NCBI RefSeq assembly: GCF_036013955.1
Contig: NZ_CP107903.1
Location: forward strand, 1,116,001 to 1,180,000
DNA from: Streptomyces sp. NBC_00459
Lineage (GTDB): Bacteria; Actinomycetota; Actinomycetes; Streptomycetales; Streptomycetaceae
Reading direction: 5' to 3'
Length of the DNA stretch: 64,000 bases
Part shown: positions 7,977-16,852 of the stretch, piece by piece
Layout of the letters: each line of letters begins with the position of its first letter
How positions within the stretch are numbered: the first letter of the stretch is position 1
Made by a program: the position numbers and the translations under genes
The notes under the pieces: generated by a model
Databases searched by the model: none
Told to the model about the DNA's origin: nothing
What the model saw: only the letters and a program-made list of their open reading frames with translations

Positions 7977-10124
7977 TCAGCGCCTGAGGTTCGCCCGGAC
8001 GGACGCGGCGACGACCGCGTCCCGCTCGGCCCGGCTGAACAGGCCCTGGGAGAGCCAGGTGTCGGCGACGGCCCGGACCGCGTCCAGGAAGGCTCCCTGA
8101 GAGGCGAAGGGAGCCCGCGCCCAGAGCACGTCGAGGAAGGTCAGTCCGTCCGTACGGGCACGGTTCGGTACGCCGGAGGTGGCAGTGCCGAACACGACGA
8201 CGGGCTCGGAGCGCTTGAAGTAGGCGTGGTAGCGGGCCGTGTCCGCGATGTGGAACGGGGCCAGGGTCAGACCGTGCGTGGTGAAGTGCAGCGGGCGGCC
8301 CTCGGGTCTGACCGAGGCGGCGAGGTCGCCCTGCAGCGTGAAGTCCTTGTAGAAGGAGAAGGTCCGGAAGGTCGTGGTCTGGCTCCGGGCGACCAACAGG
8401 ACCGGGCCGTGGAACAGCGACTGGACCGTGGGGTCGTCCAGGGCCCGTTCGACACGCAGTCGATACGGGGCGGAGACGGTGATCCGGTCACCGGGCTGCC
8501 AGTTCCTGCTCAGGGTGAGGTAGCTGCCGGGAACGGCCCCGGCCGACTGCGGAACCCCGTTGACCGTGACGGTGAAGCCTCCCGTGGCCCAGGACGGCAC
8601 CCGGAGTTTCAGGTCGAGGCTGCCGCCGCCCTCGCGGAACGTCAGGGTGCGCACGCCCTCGGCCGGGTAGTCGCTCGACTGGTCGATGACGAGGCCCCGC
8701 TCCGGCCAGCGCAGGGTGGAGGCGAGGTAGAGGTTGACGTACAGCGCGTTGCCGTCGGCGGACCGGAAGTACACCGAGTCCTGGTACTTGGTGTGGTTCT
8801 CCATCCCGGTACCGCCGCAGCAGGTACCGGTGTTGTCGTACCCGCGCACGACTCCCGGACCCATGCCGACGAAGTAGGTGACCTCCGGGCTGGTCGTGCT
8901 GCGGGCGTCCCGGCGGGAGGCGAGGATGTGGTTGGTCAACCCTCGCTCGTAGTAGTCCATGTAGGCGGGGTCGGGGGTGTGGAAGAACAGCTGCCGGCTC
9001 AGCTTCAGCATGTTGTACGTCGCGCAGGTCTCGGCGTTGTTGTCGGCGAGGGTCGCCGCTATCGCGTTCCGTGCCCGGAAGATCTCACCCTGCCCGGTGC
9101 CGCCCAGACTGTATGTCCGGGGGCCCACGACCATGCCCCAGAAGTTGCGGGCGGCGGTGGCGTACTTCGTCGTCCCCGTGTGGTCGAACAGCCTTGTGTA
9201 GCCGGTGAACTGGGGGATGTGCTGGTTGGCGTGCCTGCCGTCGAGGATGTCGCGGTTGGCCGCGCAGGCGTCCAGCAGCGCGGTGTTGTCGAAGCAGCGG
9301 GCGGCGGCGAGGTGTTCCGCCCTGCCGGTGAGGGCGTACAGGTCGGCCAGCACCTCGTTCATGCCGCCGTACTCACCCGCGATGTAGATCGACCACATGC
9401 GGTCCAACTGCGCCTGGGGCAGCCGACTGAGCCTGCTGTGCACCCAGTCGCCCATCGTCGAGGCGATGGTCAGGGCCTGCTGGTTGCCGGTCAGGGTGTG
9501 GGCGTCGAGGAGGCCGCGCATGATCTTGTGGCAGGTGTAGTAGGGCGCCCAGATGGTGGGGTACGTCGTGTAGCTCTCCAGCAGGATGAACTGCGTCTCC
9601 GGGTACGCGGCCAGGAACCCGGGATGGCTGGGTCGCGGCGATCCGTGGTCCGCCAGGGCCTGTTGGCACTCCCCGAGCGCGGTGACCAGGTAGTCGAGCT
9701 TGGTCTTCAGCGCGGCCTCGCGGGTGTCTGCGTACGCCTGCGCGACGAGGGTGAGGAAGTGACCGCCGAAGTGGCCGCGCAGGTTGCCGTCCGCGGTCTC
9801 CCAGCCGCCGGGAGGCTGCGCACCGCGGGTGTCGAGCCCCGCGTTGGCACGGAAGACGGCCAGGATGCGGTCCGCCGGGTAGGACCTGGCGAACTCCAGC
9901 ATCAGGTCGCGCTTGCGGCGGAACACGCTGTCGCCCAGGACGACTTGGTCCAGAGGGAAGGGCCGTACGGACCAGGTGGACGGGGCGGGCACGGGGAGGG
10001 CCGTGGCTGACGCGGGGAGGGCCGGGGCCGCCTGCGCCGCCGGTATCGCGTATGTGAGCGGCGCGGCGGCCACACTCGCGGCGGCGAGCCCCAACAGGCC
10101 TCTGCGGCTGGGGGGTTGGGTCAT
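7977..10124 (-). CDS. Secreted GH127/GH146-type beta-L-arabinofuranosidase-like enzyme
   Basis: The 715-residue product begins with a Tat-like signal (SRRGLLGLAAAS) and is probably exported folded. The body is the GH127-superfamily (alpha/alpha)6 barrel, formerly DUF1680, followed by beta-domains. The cysteine/zinc site of this clan is visible as AETC (Glu365, Cys367) and GTCCGG (Cys435, Cys436). In studied GH127 enzymes these residues bind zinc and one Cys is the nucleophile that removes beta-L-arabinofuranose. The sequence differs clearly from its neighbour at 10176, so it may belong to GH146 or an unassigned group. It is last in the leftward transporter operon, 51 bases after that neighbour. 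Confidence 0.82.
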   Translation of the reverse strand: MTQPPSRRGLLGLAAASVAAAPLTYAIPAAQAAPALPASATALPVPAPSTWSVRPFPLDQVVLGDSVFRRKRDLMLEFARSYPADRILAVFRANAGLDTRGAQPPGGWETADGNLRGHFGGHFLTLVAQAYADTREAALKTKLDYLVTALGECQQALADHGSPRPSHPGFLAAYPETQFILLESYTTYPTIWAPYYTCHKIMRGLLDAHTLTGNQQALTIASTMGDWVHSRLSRLPQAQLDRMWSIYIAGEYGGMNEVLADLYALTGRAEHLAAARCFDNTALLDACAANRDILDGRHANQHIPQFTGYTRLFDHTGTTKYATAARNFWGMVVGPRTYSLGGTGQGEIFRARNAIAATLADNNAETCATYNMLKLSRQLFFHTPDPAYMDYYERGLTNHILASRRDARSTTSPEVTYFVGMGPGVVRGYDNTGTCCGGTGMENHTKYQDSVYFRSADGNALYVNLYLASTLRWPERGLVIDQSSDYPAEGVRTLTFREGGGSLDLKLRVPSWATGGFTVTVNGVPQSAGAVPGSYLTLSRNWQPGDRITVSAPYRLRVERALDDPTVQSLFHGPVLLVARSQTTTFRTFSFYKDFTLQGDLAASVRPEGRPLHFTTHGLTLAPFHIADTARYHAYFKRSEPVVVFGTATSGVPNRARTDGLTFLDVLWARAPFASQGAFLDAVRAVADTWLSQGLFSRAERDAVVAASVRANLRR

Positions 10125-10175
10125 CTCGGGCTCCGATCGTGGGGTTCGGCGGGCCTGGACTGCGGTTCTCCGGTG

Positions 10176-12128
10176 CTACGTCTCGGTGGTCGGCAGCCAC
10201 ACGCGCATCGTCGAAGGGCCGCGGTTCGCCCAGGAGTTGTAGGGGACGAGGACGATTCCCGTGCGCTCGGAGGCGGAATCGCCGGTTCGGTCGAGTGGCC
10301 GGTACGGCCATGCGGTGTCGCCGGGAACATCCTGTTCGACGAGTTCGCCCGGCGCGACCACACTGCCGTCCGGCCCATCCTCCGGCTCGGCGGACGGATC
10401 CACCCGTACGGCGTCGACCTCACGTCCGCCCGGCAGGTCCACGGACTCCGCGCAGTACACGAGCGGGCCGCGCTGGACGGCGACCGTGCCGCGTACGGCG
10501 TCGATGCGCGGGTCCGGCGCGATCCACCGTGGCGCCACGGGCAGTTCGAGCCGAATCTCGTCGCCTGGCAGGAAGAGCCGGGTGACCTCGGCCGTCCCCG
10601 GATCGACCGTACGGCAGGTCCCGTCCGGCTCGATCAGGTAGGCCGTGGCACCCTCCGTCCACGCGGGCACGCGCAGCGACAGGATCCAGGGGCGGGCCGG
10701 GGCCGAGCGGTCGATCCGCACCGTCACGTTTCCGCCGGACGGGTAGTCGGTGCGGACGCTCAGGGCGATGTCGTGGCCGCCGGTGAGGGTCGTGGCGATC
10801 TCCGCGTCGGCGTACTGGTGGAGCTGGATGCCCTGGTCGTCGGCCGTGGCCAGGTGGGCGGGGAGCTGGGCCAGGGTGCGTGCCACGTTCGTCGGGCAGC
10901 AGGACACCGCGAACCAGGGGGCACGCAGGCTCGATTCGGCGCGCGGGCTCACGGCGTCGGCGGCGGGCACCGGGCCCTGGTGTCGTCGGTGGAGGGTGTT
11001 GGCGTAGAAGAAGGACCGGCCGTCCTCGGACGGGGAGGTGGCGACCACGTTGAACAGGGTTCGCTCGGCCAGGTCGGCGTAGCGCGGGTCGCCGGTGGCC
11101 AGGAGCAGCCGCCAGCTGAGCTGTACGGAGGCGACGCCGGCACAGGTCTCCGAGTAGGCGCGGTCGGGCGGGAGGACGAAGTCGTCGCCGAAGGCCTCGT
11201 CGCGGTGGTGGGAGCCCATGCCACCGGTCAGATAGGTGCGCCGGGCGACCGCCGCCTCCCATTGCCGCCCGACCGCCGCGAGCAGCTCCTCGTCCCCGGT
11301 CTCCACCGCCACGTCGACCGCGCCGGACGCGAGATAGAGGGCGCGGACGGCGTGGCCGCGCAACACCGTGGCCTCCCTCACCGGCAGGTCGTCCTGGTGG
11401 TAGACGCGGCCGAACTCGCCGTCGGCGAGGGTGCCGTGGCCCCGGCGGCCGATGAACACGGCCGCCTGGTCGAGGTAGCGCTCCTCGCCCGTCAGGCGGG
11501 CCAGTTCCACGAGGGCCGTCTCGATCTCCGCGTGGCCGCAGACGCGCTCGATGCCGCCCCGGCCGAAGGTGGCGCAGATGTGGTCGGCGGCGCGTCGGGC
11601 GATCTTCGTCAACTCGCCCTCGCCCTGGGCGCGGGCCTGGGCGACGCCCGCCTGGATCAGGTGCCCGTAGCAGTACAGTTCGTGACCCCATTCGAGGTCG
11701 CTGTAGCGGGGCTGCTGTCCGGGGTGGCCGAAGGCGGTGTTCAGGTAGCCGTCGGGTTCCTGGGCGGACGCGACGGCCTCGGTGAGCGCCGCGATGTCCC
11801 GGTCGAGCGCGGCGTCGGTGCTGCCACCGGTGCCGGTACCGGACTGCCAGGCCATCGCTTCGAGGAGCTTGTAGATCTCGGAGTCCGCGAACTCCCGTCC
11901 CCGCCGGTCCTGTTGGACACGGCCCTCGGCGACGGCCCGGAAGTTGCCGGTCCAGCCGACGCGTTCCATCCAGTCACGGCAGTGGGCGAGGGTGGCGGTG
12001 GCGTTGACCTCCCGGCGCCGGGCCCAGAAGCCGCCGGTGATCCTCACCTCGTCCAGACCCAGTGGACGCAGTCGTCCCCGGGTCGGCGCCACGGGCAGCA
12101 CGGTCGACAACTCTCGGTTATCGCTCAC
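10176..12128 (-). CDS. GH127 beta-L-arabinofuranosidase
   Basis: The product is 650 residues from GTG 12128, preceded by GAAAGG; a TTG one codon upstream is the alternative. No signal peptide is visible, so the enzyme is probably cytoplasmic. The catalytic barrel shows SETCAG (Glu327, Cys329) and SCCPTNVAR (Cys410, Cys411), the zinc-thiolate site of HypBA1-type GH127 enzymes. Glu311 in HHRDEAFG is a candidate acid. Such enzymes release L-arabinose from beta-1,2-linked arabinofuranose disaccharides of hydroxyproline-rich glycoproteins. It follows the permease genes by 25 bases, so it likely processes the oligosaccharides they import. Confidence 0.87.
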   Translation of the reverse strand: MSDNRELSTVLPVAPTRGRLRPLGLDEVRITGGFWARRREVNATATLAHCRDWMERVGWTGNFRAVAEGRVQQDRRGREFADSEIYKLLEAMAWQSGTGTGGSTDAALDRDIAALTEAVASAQEPDGYLNTAFGHPGQQPRYSDLEWGHELYCYGHLIQAGVAQARAQGEGELTKIARRAADHICATFGRGGIERVCGHAEIETALVELARLTGEERYLDQAAVFIGRRGHGTLADGEFGRVYHQDDLPVREATVLRGHAVRALYLASGAVDVAVETGDEELLAAVGRQWEAAVARRTYLTGGMGSHHRDEAFGDDFVLPPDRAYSETCAGVASVQLSWRLLLATGDPRYADLAERTLFNVVATSPSEDGRSFFYANTLHRRHQGPVPAADAVSPRAESSLRAPWFAVSCCPTNVARTLAQLPAHLATADDQGIQLHQYADAEIATTLTGGHDIALSVRTDYPSGGNVTVRIDRSAPARPWILSLRVPAWTEGATAYLIEPDGTCRTVDPGTAEVTRLFLPGDEIRLELPVAPRWIAPDPRIDAVRGTVAVQRGPLVYCAESVDLPGGREVDAVRVDPSAEPEDGPDGSVVAPGELVEQDVPGDTAWPYRPLDRTGDSASERTGIVLVPYNSWANRGPSTMRVWLPTTET

Positions 12129-12153
12129 CAATTGATGCCTTTCATCCGGTTGG

Positions 12154-12975
12154 TCAGCCCTTCAGCGCGCCCGACATGAAGCCTCGTACGTAGTGCCGTT
12201 GCAGCAGCAGGAAGAGGAGGAGACAGGGCACGGCGAGGACCACCACACCGGCTTCGGTGGCGCCGTAGTCGACGGCGCCCATGCTCTGCTGGCGCAGGTT
12301 CGCCACGGCCAGCGGCAGAGGTGCCTTCTCGCTGTCGGAGATGAGGATCAGCGGGGCGATGAAGTCGTTCCAGGCCGCGAGGAACGCGAACAGGCCGACG
12401 GTGATCAACCCCGGTCGTACGGCGGGCAGCAGCACCCGGCGCAGTGCGCCCGACGTGCCGCAGCCGTCGACGAGCGCCGACTCCTCCAGTTCACGCGGTA
12501 CCGCCTCGAAGGAGATCCGCATCATGAAGGTGGCGAACGGCAGTTGGAACATCGCCAGGACCAGGCTCAGTCCGACGAGTGAGTTCTGGAGGTGCAGCCG
12601 GCCTAGGAGGACGTAGAGGGGGATGAGCAGGGTGGCGTACGGGACCATGAGGATGGCCAGGGTGAGCAGGAACAGCAGGTTCTTGCCGGGGAAGTCGAAG
12701 CGGGCGAACGCGTAACCGCCCAGCAGGGACACTCCGAGGGTCAGGGCGACGGTGAGCACGGAGACGACGGTGCTGTTGAGGAAGTACTGCCACAGGCCCG
12801 CGTCGTAGTCGAGGAGCGTCCGGTAGTTGCCGAGGCCGTAGCCGGACTCCTGTGCGGTCCCGGGCTGGCCGCTGACCGAGGCCCAGGCGTTCCACACCAG
12901 GGGGAAGAGGAAGATGACGGCCAGCCCTCCGGCGACGACGTAGTAGGGCGTACGGCCGAGGGCGCGGGTCAGCAC
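12154..12975 (-). CDS. Carbohydrate ABC transporter permease, MalG type
   Basis: The 273-residue membrane protein has about six hydrophobic segments. The EAA cytoplasmic loop (EESALVDGCGTSGALRRVLL, about 190-210) is where the ATPase docks. Start is GTG 12975 after GGAAGGGAGA. It follows the MalF-type gene by 31 bases and precedes GH127. No ATPase gene lies in the locus. In Streptomyces a shared MsiK ATPase encoded elsewhere often serves such importers, and the same is inferred here. The likely cargo is an arabinose-containing oligosaccharide. Confidence 0.9.
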   Translation of the reverse strand: MLTRALGRTPYYVVAGGLAVIFLFPLVWNAWASVSGQPGTAQESGYGLGNYRTLLDYDAGLWQYFLNSTVVSVLTVALTLGVSLLGGYAFARFDFPGKNLLFLLTLAILMVPYATLLIPLYVLLGRLHLQNSLVGLSLVLAMFQLPFATFMMRISFEAVPRELEESALVDGCGTSGALRRVLLPAVRPGLITVGLFAFLAAWNDFIAPLILISDSEKAPLPLAVANLRQQSMGAVDYGATEAGVVVLAVPCLLLFLLLQRHYVRGFMSGALKG

Positions 12976-13006
12976 CGTGGTCTCCCTTCCAGTGGTGTTC
13001 GGGTTC

Positions 13007-13969
13007 TCATGACTCGTCGGCGCGGCGCAGGCCGCGGAACTGGAGGGCGTTGAGCAGGAGCAGCACGCCGAGCACGATCACCGAAAGGGCCGCCGCCGTA
13101 CCGAGGTTCATCCGCTGGAAGGCCTCCCGGTAGATCAACTGGACGACGGTGACCGTGCTGTTGTCCGGTCCCCCCTTGGTGAGGACGAAGAACTGGTCGA
13201 AGGCGAGCAGCGATCCGGTCACGCAGAGCAGCAGTGTCAGCGCGAGGGACGGACGCAACAGCGGCAGCGTGATGGAGCGGAAGATCTGGCCCCGGCTCGC
13301 GCCGTCCATCCGGGCCGCCTCGAACACCTCGTGGGGGATGCGCTGAAGGCCCACGAGAAGGATCAGCATGTAGAACCCGGCGAACTTCCAGACGATGAGG
13401 AACACCGTCGAGAGAAGGGCGGAGGTCGGGGTGCCGAGGAAGGACACCGGGTCGTCGACCAGGCCCAGGTTTTCGAGGATACGGCTGAGGGGTCCGGTGG
13501 ACGGGCTGTACAGGCCCCAGAAGAGGAGCGACGCGGAGGCGAGTCCGAGGGCGCTGGGCAGGAAGTAGACGGTGCGGAAGAAGCCCGCGGCCGGCCGGGA
13601 CTCCTGCACCAGCAGGGCGAGGAGGAGGGCGAGGCCGAGGAGGACGACCGTGACGATCACGGTGTAGAGGAGCGTGAAGCGGACCGCCGGCCAGAACAGG
13701 GTGGTGTCGGTGGCGTCGGTGTAGTTCTCGGGAGCGTTGATCCCCCGGTCGCCGGCCAGGAGCGGCCAGTCGCTGAGGGACATCTGGCCGACGAGCAGCA
13801 GCGGCAGCAGGAAGAAGACGGTGACGAACACTGCCGTGGGGGCGGCGTAGGCGAGGCCCTGTACCTTGCGGGACCTCCATCGGGGTGCGGCGGTACGAAG
13901 CGGGGGGACCCGGTGTTCCGGCCGGGTCCGGGATTCGGCCGCCGTCGGGTCGGCCGCCTTCACCTGCAT
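13007..13969 (-). CDS. Carbohydrate ABC transporter permease, MalF type
   Basis: The 320-residue product has a cytoplasmic N-terminal tail of about 45 residues, then about six membrane segments. The EAA loop reads EVFEAARMDGASRGQIFRSI. It pairs with the MalG-type permease downstream. Start is ATG 13969 after GGAGAGCC. A 124-base gap containing a hairpin repeat separates it from the binding-protein gene upstream. Higher expression of the binding protein than of the permeases would follow if the hairpin is a partial terminator. Confidence 0.9.
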   Translation of the reverse strand: MQVKAADPTAAESRTRPEHRVPPLRTAAPRWRSRKVQGLAYAAPTAVFVTVFFLLPLLLVGQMSLSDWPLLAGDRGINAPENYTDATDTTLFWPAVRFTLLYTVIVTVVLLGLALLLALLVQESRPAAGFFRTVYFLPSALGLASASLLFWGLYSPSTGPLSRILENLGLVDDPVSFLGTPTSALLSTVFLIVWKFAGFYMLILLVGLQRIPHEVFEAARMDGASRGQIFRSITLPLLRPSLALTLLLCVTGSLLAFDQFFVLTKGGPDNSTVTVVQLIYREAFQRMNLGTAAALSVIVLGVLLLLNALQFRGLRRADES

Positions 13970-14013
13970 GGCTCTCCTTTGCCGTGCGACGTGGACGTGG
14001 GCTGGCTGTGCCG

Positions 14014-14045
14014 CTGAAAGGCAGGGGCGCAGCCCCGTCTTTCAG
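14014..14045 (-). terminator. Intra-operon stem-loop, possible attenuator
   Basis: CTGAAAG (14014-14020) pairs with CTTTCAG (14039-14045), and an inner GGGGC/GCCCC stem continues it. It lies between the binding-protein and permease genes and merges with a dispersed GC-rich repeat. There is no U-tract, so partial termination or RNA stabilisation is more likely than full termination. Confidence 0.45.
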
Positions 14046-14087
14046 GGGCGCGGGGAACTGCGCGACCAGCCCCCACGCGCCCGCGGC
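14044..14087 (+). repeat. Dispersed GC-rich repeat, copy 1
   Basis: This copy reads AGGGGCGCGGGGAACTGCGC, then GACCAGCC and a CCCGCGGC end. The same core recurs at 43827, 43915, 46041, 50071 and 52670, always between genes. It is the kind of short intergenic repeat I remember as abundant in Streptomyces genomes. Confidence 0.7.
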
Positions 14088-14093
14088 TCGCAC

Positions 14094-15428
14094 TCAGTCC
14101 GCCAGCGAGGCACTCACCGCGTCGTTGTCCTTGTCCACGTCCGCCCCGTCGCCGAAGGCGGCGTCGCGCATCAGGCTCAGCCAGGGGCCGTTGGGGTCGT
14201 TGAAGGTCTGGCCGAACTTCAGGGCGTACGGGGTCCTGCCGTCCGCCACCAGTTGGTTGATGGTCACCAGCCGTGGGTCCGCGTCGGAGTACTTGTTGGA
14301 CGCGAGATCGGCGCGCGCCACCACGTCCTTGTGGGCGGCGACCACGTCGACCTGTGCCTGGTCACCCAGGGACCAGGCGAGGAAGTTCCAGGCCTGGTCG
14401 GCCGACCTGCTGGTGGCGGAGATGCCGATGGCGTCGCCGCCGACGAAGGTGGACTTGCCGCCGTCGGGTCCGGGGATGGGGGCGACGCCGAGGTCCAGGT
14501 CCTTGGGCATCAGGCCCAGGGTGGTCGAGGGCATCGGCATGACGCCGACCTTCCCCTTCGGGAAGACGCCGGTCCAGGTGGCGCCGGTCTCGTCGCGGGC
14601 GCCGGGGGCGACGATGTCGTCCTCGACCCAGCCCCGGTAGGTGTCGTAGACCTTCTTGGCCGTGGCGGAGGCAAGAGTCGCCTCGGTGCCCTCCGCGTTC
14701 AGCACGTCCTCCCCCGCCGCCCAGATGGACGGCCACCAGGTGAAGACACCGCAGCCCCCGCAGTTGCCGCCGAAGAAGGTGCCGTGGACGCCCCCGCCGA
14801 GGGCGTCCACGGCGCGGGCCTGCTGGTCCCACTCGGCGAGCGTGGTGGGCGGCTTCTCCGGGTCCAGCTTCGCCTGCCGGTAGAGATCCTTGTTGTAGAA
14901 GAGCACCGACAGGTCGAGGGTGTGCGGGACGACGTACTTCCGGTCCTCGTACGTGCCCGCCTTGATGTGCGACTGGGCGAGGCTGTCGGCGAAGGGCAGG
15001 CCGTCGATGCGCTCGGTGAGGTCGGCGAAGAGCCCGCTGGAGGTGTAGTTCGGGACGAACACCACGTCGGACGCGAAGAGGTCGGGCAGGTCCTTGGATC
15101 CGGCCGCCGCGCCCACCTTGGCCTGGTAGTCGTCGGTGGGGATGACGGTCAGTTCGATCCGGTTCTTGTGACCCGCGTTGTACGCCTTGACCAGGGCCTC
15201 GCTCTGCGGCCGGGTCGCCGCCCGGGTCCACATCGTGAGCGTGGCGCCGTCGTCCGTACCCGTGGCACCTGCCGCTCCCCCGCCGCCTCCCCCTCCGCCG
15301 TTCGAGCCGTCGTCCCCCGAGCCGCAGGCCGTGACCAGGCTCGCGGCGGCGAGAAGCGCGACGGCGCCGGTGGCGAGTCTGCTCAGGCGTCCACGTCCGT
15401 GTCCACGTGGTCCGGTCGTGCTCCCCAT
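14094..15428 (-). CDS. Extracellular sugar-binding lipoprotein of an ABC importer
   Basis: The 444-residue product has a lipoprotein signal: hydrophobic 17-33 and lipobox VTAC with Cys35, followed by a Gly/Ser/Asp linker. The rest is an SBP_bac_1-type solute-binding fold. The ATG at 15428 is chosen over upstream starts because GAGGGGGAT precedes it and the signal begins there. It is first in the leftward operon with two permeases and two GH127-type enzymes. That context points to arabinofuranosyl or mixed arabinogalacto-oligosaccharides as ligand. The exact sugar cannot be read from sequence. Confidence 0.9.
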   Translation of the reverse strand: MGSTTGPRGHGRGRLSRLATGAVALLAAASLVTACGSGDDGSNGGGGGGGGAAGATGTDDGATLTMWTRAATRPQSEALVKAYNAGHKNRIELTVIPTDDYQAKVGAAAGSKDLPDLFASDVVFVPNYTSSGLFADLTERIDGLPFADSLAQSHIKAGTYEDRKYVVPHTLDLSVLFYNKDLYRQAKLDPEKPPTTLAEWDQQARAVDALGGGVHGTFFGGNCGGCGVFTWWPSIWAAGEDVLNAEGTEATLASATAKKVYDTYRGWVEDDIVAPGARDETGATWTGVFPKGKVGVMPMPSTTLGLMPKDLDLGVAPIPGPDGGKSTFVGGDAIGISATSRSADQAWNFLAWSLGDQAQVDVVAAHKDVVARADLASNKYSDADPRLVTINQLVADGRTPYALKFGQTFNDPNGPWLSLMRDAAFGDGADVDKDNDAVSASLAD

Positions 15429-15468
15429 AACGATCCCCCTCGTGTGGGTTCTGCGCCGGAAAGAAGCC

Positions 15469-15480
15469 GAAAAGGCTTTC
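15469..15480. promoter_or_regulatory. LacI-type operator candidate of the binding-protein operon
   Basis: GAAAAGGCTTTC is an imperfect version of the palindrome at 4530. It sits immediately downstream of the predicted minus-strand -10 box, where a repressor would block initiation. CTTTCTGAAAG (15476-15486) overlaps it and could be part of the recognised site. Confidence 0.5.
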
Positions 15481-15482
15481 TG

Positions 15483-15512
15483 AAAGTAGGGACCCGGCTC
15501 ATGGCCCGTCAA
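15483..15512 (-). promoter_or_regulatory. Predicted promoter of the module A transporter operon
   Basis: On the minus strand TTGACG (15512-15507), an 18-base spacer and TACTTT (15488-15483) fit a sigma-70-type promoter, 55 bases before the ATG at 15428. Confidence 0.5.
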
Positions 15513-15646
15513 TCCCCTTGCACAGAAGGGAAGTCGGCGACCCTTACATGGCGGCTGCCGAAACCTGTGAAAGTGCGTGTGACACGCCTCGGCCGAAACA
15601 ACTCGCGTACGGTTTACGCACGCAGGACGAGAGAAGGAGTTCACCC

Positions 15647-16675
15647 ATGGCACAGGCCACCGGCCCCTCTCGTGCGCAGCCCGCCACGCTCAGCGATGTG
15701 GCCCGCCTGGCGGGTGTGTCCATCGCCACCGCGTCCAAGGCTCTCAACGGCCGCAGTCAGGTGCGCGCCGAGACCCGGCAGCGGGTCGTCGACGCTGCCG
15801 AGCGGCTGTCGTTCCGCCCCAACCAGCTGGCCCGCGGGCTGCTCGCCGGGCGCACGGGCACGGTCGGCCTGCTCACCAGCGACCTGGAGGGCCGGTTCAG
15901 CATCCCGATCCTGATGGGCGCCGAGGACGCCTTCGGGGCGGGCGAGGTCGCCGTGTTCCTCTGTGACGCCCGAGGGGACGCGATTCGCGAACAGCACCAT
16001 GTCCGGGCGCTGCTGGGCCGTCGGGTCGACGGTCTGATCGTGGTTGGCAGCCGGACAGATCCACGTCCGTCCCTGGGCCGTGAGCTTCCGGTCCCGGTGG
16101 TCTACGCGTACGCGCCGTCGGACGATCCGGCCGATCTGTCCATCGTCCCCGACAGCGTCGACGCCGGCCGGATCGCCGTGTCCCACCTGCTGGCATGCGG
16201 TCGCAGCCGGATCGCGCACATCACCGGCGACCCCGGGTACCTCGCGGCGCGGGAGCGCTCCGAGGGGGCCCTGGGCGCGCTCGCCGACGCCGGTCTCGTA
16301 CCGGTCGAGGAACCTCGGTTCGGCGCCTGGTCGGAGGGCTGGGGGCGGGCGGCCACCGCGCTGCTGCTCGACCGGCATCCGGAGGTCGACGGGGTGCTGT
16401 GCGGCAACGACCAGATCGCGCGTGGCGTCATGGACGTACTGCGCGAGCGCGGCCGGCGGGTGCCGGAGGACGTGTCGGTCATGGGCTTCGACGACTGGCA
16501 TGTCCTGACCTCCGGCGCACGGCCGCCGCTGACCAGCGTCGACCTGAACCTGGAAGAGGTCGGCCGGGCGGCGGCGCACGCCCTGTTCAGCGCGATCGGC
16601 GGGGTGCGGCGCTCGGGCACGGAGGCGCTGCCCTGCCGAGTGGTGATCAGGGGCTCGACGGCACCGCTGTCCTGA
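15647..16675 (+). CDS. LacI-family transcriptional regulator of module A
   Basis: The product is 342 residues from ATG 15647, preceded by GAAGGAG; the upstream in-frame start lacks such a site. The N-terminal LacI helix-turn-helix reads TLSDVARLAGVSIATASKAL with the RPNQLARGL hinge near residue 65. A periplasmic-binding-type sugar domain follows. It is divergent from the importer operon and precedes the MGH1-like and GH43 genes on its own strand. The GAAA-TTTC sites near all these promoters are its likely targets. The inducer is probably a sugar delivered by the adjacent importer (inference). Confidence 0.9.
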   Translation: MAQATGPSRAQPATLSDVARLAGVSIATASKALNGRSQVRAETRQRVVDAAERLSFRPNQLARGLLAGRTGTVGLLTSDLEGRFSIPILMGAEDAFGAGEVAVFLCDARGDAIREQHHVRALLGRRVDGLIVVGSRTDPRPSLGRELPVPVVYAYAPSDDPADLSIVPDSVDAGRIAVSHLLACGRSRIAHITGDPGYLAARERSEGALGALADAGLVPVEEPRFGAWSEGWGRAATALLLDRHPEVDGVLCGNDQIARGVMDVLRERGRRVPEDVSVMGFDDWHVLTSGARPPLTSVDLNLEEVGRAAAHALFSAIGGVRRSGTEALPCRVVIRGSTAPLS

Positions 16676-16724
16676 ACCGGGCGATCCCCTCCCACTCGGC
16701 GAACTCGGGTCTCATCCAACCCTC

Positions 16725-16766
16725 TTGACACCTCATCAGCTCGCTCCTACGTTGCGAAAACCTTTC
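16725..16766 (+). promoter_or_regulatory. Predicted promoter with overlapping operator-like site
   Basis: TTGACA (16725-16730), 17 bases, then TACGTT (16748-16753) is the best sigma-70-type promoter seen in the window. GAAAACCTTTC (16756-16766) lies over the expected transcription start. It resembles the module A palindrome but is one base shorter, so its use as the same operator is uncertain. The promoter would drive the MGH1-like and GH43 genes. Confidence 0.55.
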
Positions 16767-16852
16767 AGGTCTGTTTTCTGTGCTCTTCGGTTCATGAACG
16801 TCGGCGCCATCGCGACCACACGTCTGTCAGGCAACGGGACAGGGAGCCTCCG

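Noticed and set aside
8226..10010. A 594-codon plus-strand frame antisense to the Tat-exported GH127-type gene
   Set aside because: The translation is repetitive Val/Gly/Arg-rich sequence without domains; the opposite strand has the conserved Cys site.
15429..15653. Upstream start for the module A binding protein
   Set aside because: It would put 75 extra residues before the lipoprotein signal and cover the predicted promoter and operator.
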